DNA from: Desulfocapsa sp050291935
GTDB taxonomy: Bacteria; Desulfobacterota; Desulfobulbia; Desulfobulbales; Desulfocapsaceae
Assembly (NCBI GenBank): GCA_050291935.1
Contig: JBNKKR010000006.1
Location: 57,225 to 121,224, forward strand
Length of the DNA stretch: 64,000 nt
Reading direction: 5' to 3'
Shown: one piece after another, positions 62,649 to 64,000 of the stretch
Position numbering within the stretch: the stretch's first letter is position 1
Layout: each line of letters begins with the position of its first letter
Made by a program: the position numbers and the translations under genes
Notes under the pieces: generated by a model
What the model saw: only the letters and a program-made list of their open reading frames with translations
Told to the model about the DNA's origin: nothing
Databases searched by the model: none

Positions 62649-64000
62649 ATGCTTCGATTTGGTTTAAAGCAGAAAGTTTTTCGCCTGACACTCTTTAGCT
62701 TTGTGTTGCTCTCCGTCATTTTTAGTGCCATCTATATCCCCTTCCAAAATCGTATCACTTCTGCCACCCTGGAACGTAATACACTCCTGGTTCAGACACT
62801 GATTGAACGTGATAAAGATGATATCGCAAATAATATTTTCGATTTTAGCCTCAGAGGAATCCAGCTTAGGCTTTTAGAAATGCTTAACGTGGGTGGTGTT
62901 GTGAGCCTAAGCGTTCATGACTTACAGGGTAAGGTTATAGCGTATGAAGGAATGATCTCGGATGCAGACAGGTTCCATATATCTACTCAAATTATACACT
63001 CAGGTGGCGTAGATAGCACAGTTGTCAAGTGGAATAAGCACACCATGCTACGTTATATTTATGAGATGAACGTTGTTGGCGAGCGAATAGGTTTTCTACA
63101 AGTCTATTATTTGCTCGACGATATGGTGCTGCAAAAAAAACAATCCTTTGTCTTCTTTTTCCTCTTTCTTTTCTCAATATTGCTTGCAGTTGGGCTTGCC
63201 ATTAATTACTGGTTGAGCCGAGTGGTAATCAGTCCCATTATAACGCTTAGGGATTTGATGCAAAAGATTCAAGGAGGTGATTTTAAACAGAGCATGGAAG
63301 AGGGACGAGGTGATGAGCTTGGTGATTTGGCAGAGACCTTTAACGCCATGGCCAATGATTTGCATGAATCCTACTCGGAGATCGAGAGAAAAGGTTCCCA
63401 GATCAGGTCCATGAGAACGTATCTGAAAAATATCATTGATGCCATGTCATCCATGGTTATTTCGGTTGATGCAAATAACATTATTACCGAACTGAATCAG
63501 GCAGCAGTTATTTTTATGGAGGCCCGGGATGAAGATATTTTAGGAGCGAATATTTGTGATTTTATCCCGTTTTTTATGGAGTATCGCTCCCAGGTGAATC
63601 AGGTTATTCATGCGGGAAAACCGATTGAACTGTACCGGCAAAAGCTTACTGAAGATAAAAGACAGTTTAATATCTTTATTTATCCCCTATCAGGTGCTGT
63701 GGGCGGCGCGGTGGTGCGTATTGATGATGTTTCGGAGCTGTATGAAAAGGATGAACAGCTTAAGCAAGCGCAAAAGATGGAGATTATTGGTACTTTGGCA
63801 GGCGGTATAGCACACGATTACAATAATATTTTAGCTGGAATTGTGGGAACGGTTTCCCTATTAAGATACAGCATGGAGTCGGAGGTCATTGATAAAGAAG
63901 TGGTGCTGAGTCGGGTGGATATTATCGAACAGTCAGCGGGAAGGGCCGCTGAGCTGGTGAACCAGCTCCTGTTGCTTTCCAGTAAGCAGCAAATGACTTT
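62649..64000 (+). CDS. Membrane sensor histidine kinase, C-terminus beyond the window
   Basis: The reading frame stays open to the window edge (about 450 residues seen). It starts MLRFGLKQKVFRLTLFSF with TM1 (about 10-30). A periplasmic region of about 120 residues follows, then TM2 (about 160-182), HAMP (ISPIITLRDLMQKIQGGDF..DELGDLAETFNAMA), a PAS domain (about 255-365) and HisKA with His in GTLAGGIAHDYNNILAGI near 390. The ATPase domain lies beyond the end, and a receiver may too. The start is ATG 62649 (GGAG 3 bp upstream) or GTG 62640 (AGAGAGG 4 bp upstream). It is linked to the LivJ-type binding protein gene 22 bp upstream, its likely periplasmic input. Confidence 0.88.
   Translation, partial: MLRFGLKQKVFRLTLFSFVLLSVIFSAIYIPFQNRITSATLERNTLLVQTLIERDKDDIANNIFDFSLRGIQLRLLEMLNVGGVVSLSVHDLQGKVIAYEGMISDADRFHISTQIIHSGGVDSTVVKWNKHTMLRYIYEMNVVGERIGFLQVYYLLDDMVLQKKQSFVFFFLFLFSILLAVGLAINYWLSRVVISPIITLRDLMQKIQGGDFKQSMEEGRGDELGDLAETFNAMANDLHESYSEIERKGSQIRSMRTYLKNIIDAMSSMVISVDANNIITELNQAAVIFMEARDEDILGANICDFIPFFMEYRSQVNQVIHAGKPIELYRQKLTEDKRQFNIFIYPLSGAVGGAVVRIDDVSELYEKDEQLKQAQKMEIIGTLAGGIAHDYNNILAGIVGTVSLLRYSMESEVIDKEVVLSRVDIIEQSAGRAAELVNQLLLLSSKQQMT

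Overview
The window looks like the chromosome of an anaerobic, sulfur- or sulfate-metabolising Gram-negative bacterium, most likely a Desulfobulbales-type deltaproteobacterium. This is inferred from a single-chain pyruvate:ferredoxin oxidoreductase, a CoA-disulfide/persulfide reductase fused to rhodanese, an iron-dependent alcohol dehydrogenase beside a molybdopterin enzyme, a hemerythrin-GGDEF protein, a tRNA selenouridine synthase, a TonB receptor, outer-membrane proteins and a very high density of two-component and c-di-GMP genes. No rRNA, tRNA, CRISPR array, phage or intact transposase was recognised.

Layout. 0-8.7 kb: a hybrid kinase, a four-gene housekeeping run (ung, YgjP-like protease, nitroreductase, pdxH), divergent response regulators with HDOD and degenerate HD-GYP outputs, and a CBS/DUF21 membrane protein. 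9-17 kb: a metallo-hydrolase, LysE and EamA-type transporters, a MITE-like inverted repeat, the persulfide reductase, a HEAT-REC fusion, a PHP phosphatase with a non-canonical start, and a cysteine-cluster protein. 17-27 kb: a CBS/ACT gene with the pyruvate:ferredoxin oxidoreductase, pabBC fusion with mnmH, hemerythrin-GGDEF, and an exported metallo-hydrolase with a cyclophilin-like protein. 28-32 kb: a molybdopterin enzyme plus Fe-ADH operon diverging from a TetR gene with a clear operator.

32-38 kb is accessory in character. Two direct repeat copies flank an operon for a PEP-synthase-like phosphotransferase and a membrane protein that seems to join rhodanese-like and YidC-like parts. Next come a frameshifted XRE/2TM regulator and a broken aldo/keto reductase. 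37.7-43.4 kb is a complete BMP-type ABC importer with a YbeD-like gene and an unknown gene upstream.

43.8-51 kb carries the most striking cluster: a TonB-dependent receptor, a solitary periplasmic binding protein, a seven-domain hybrid kinase and an HD-GYP regulator, nearly all overlapping. It reads as an outer-membrane-to-c-di-GMP signalling chain with no transporter. A second solute-binding protein coupled to a kinase closes the window (61.5-64 kb), after nagZ, a diguanylate cyclase, a small beta-barrel, Trk potassium uptake, a kinase/hybrid-kinase pair and an orphan TolC/NodT-like lipoprotein.

All functional names come from reading translated motifs by eye; no database search was possible.
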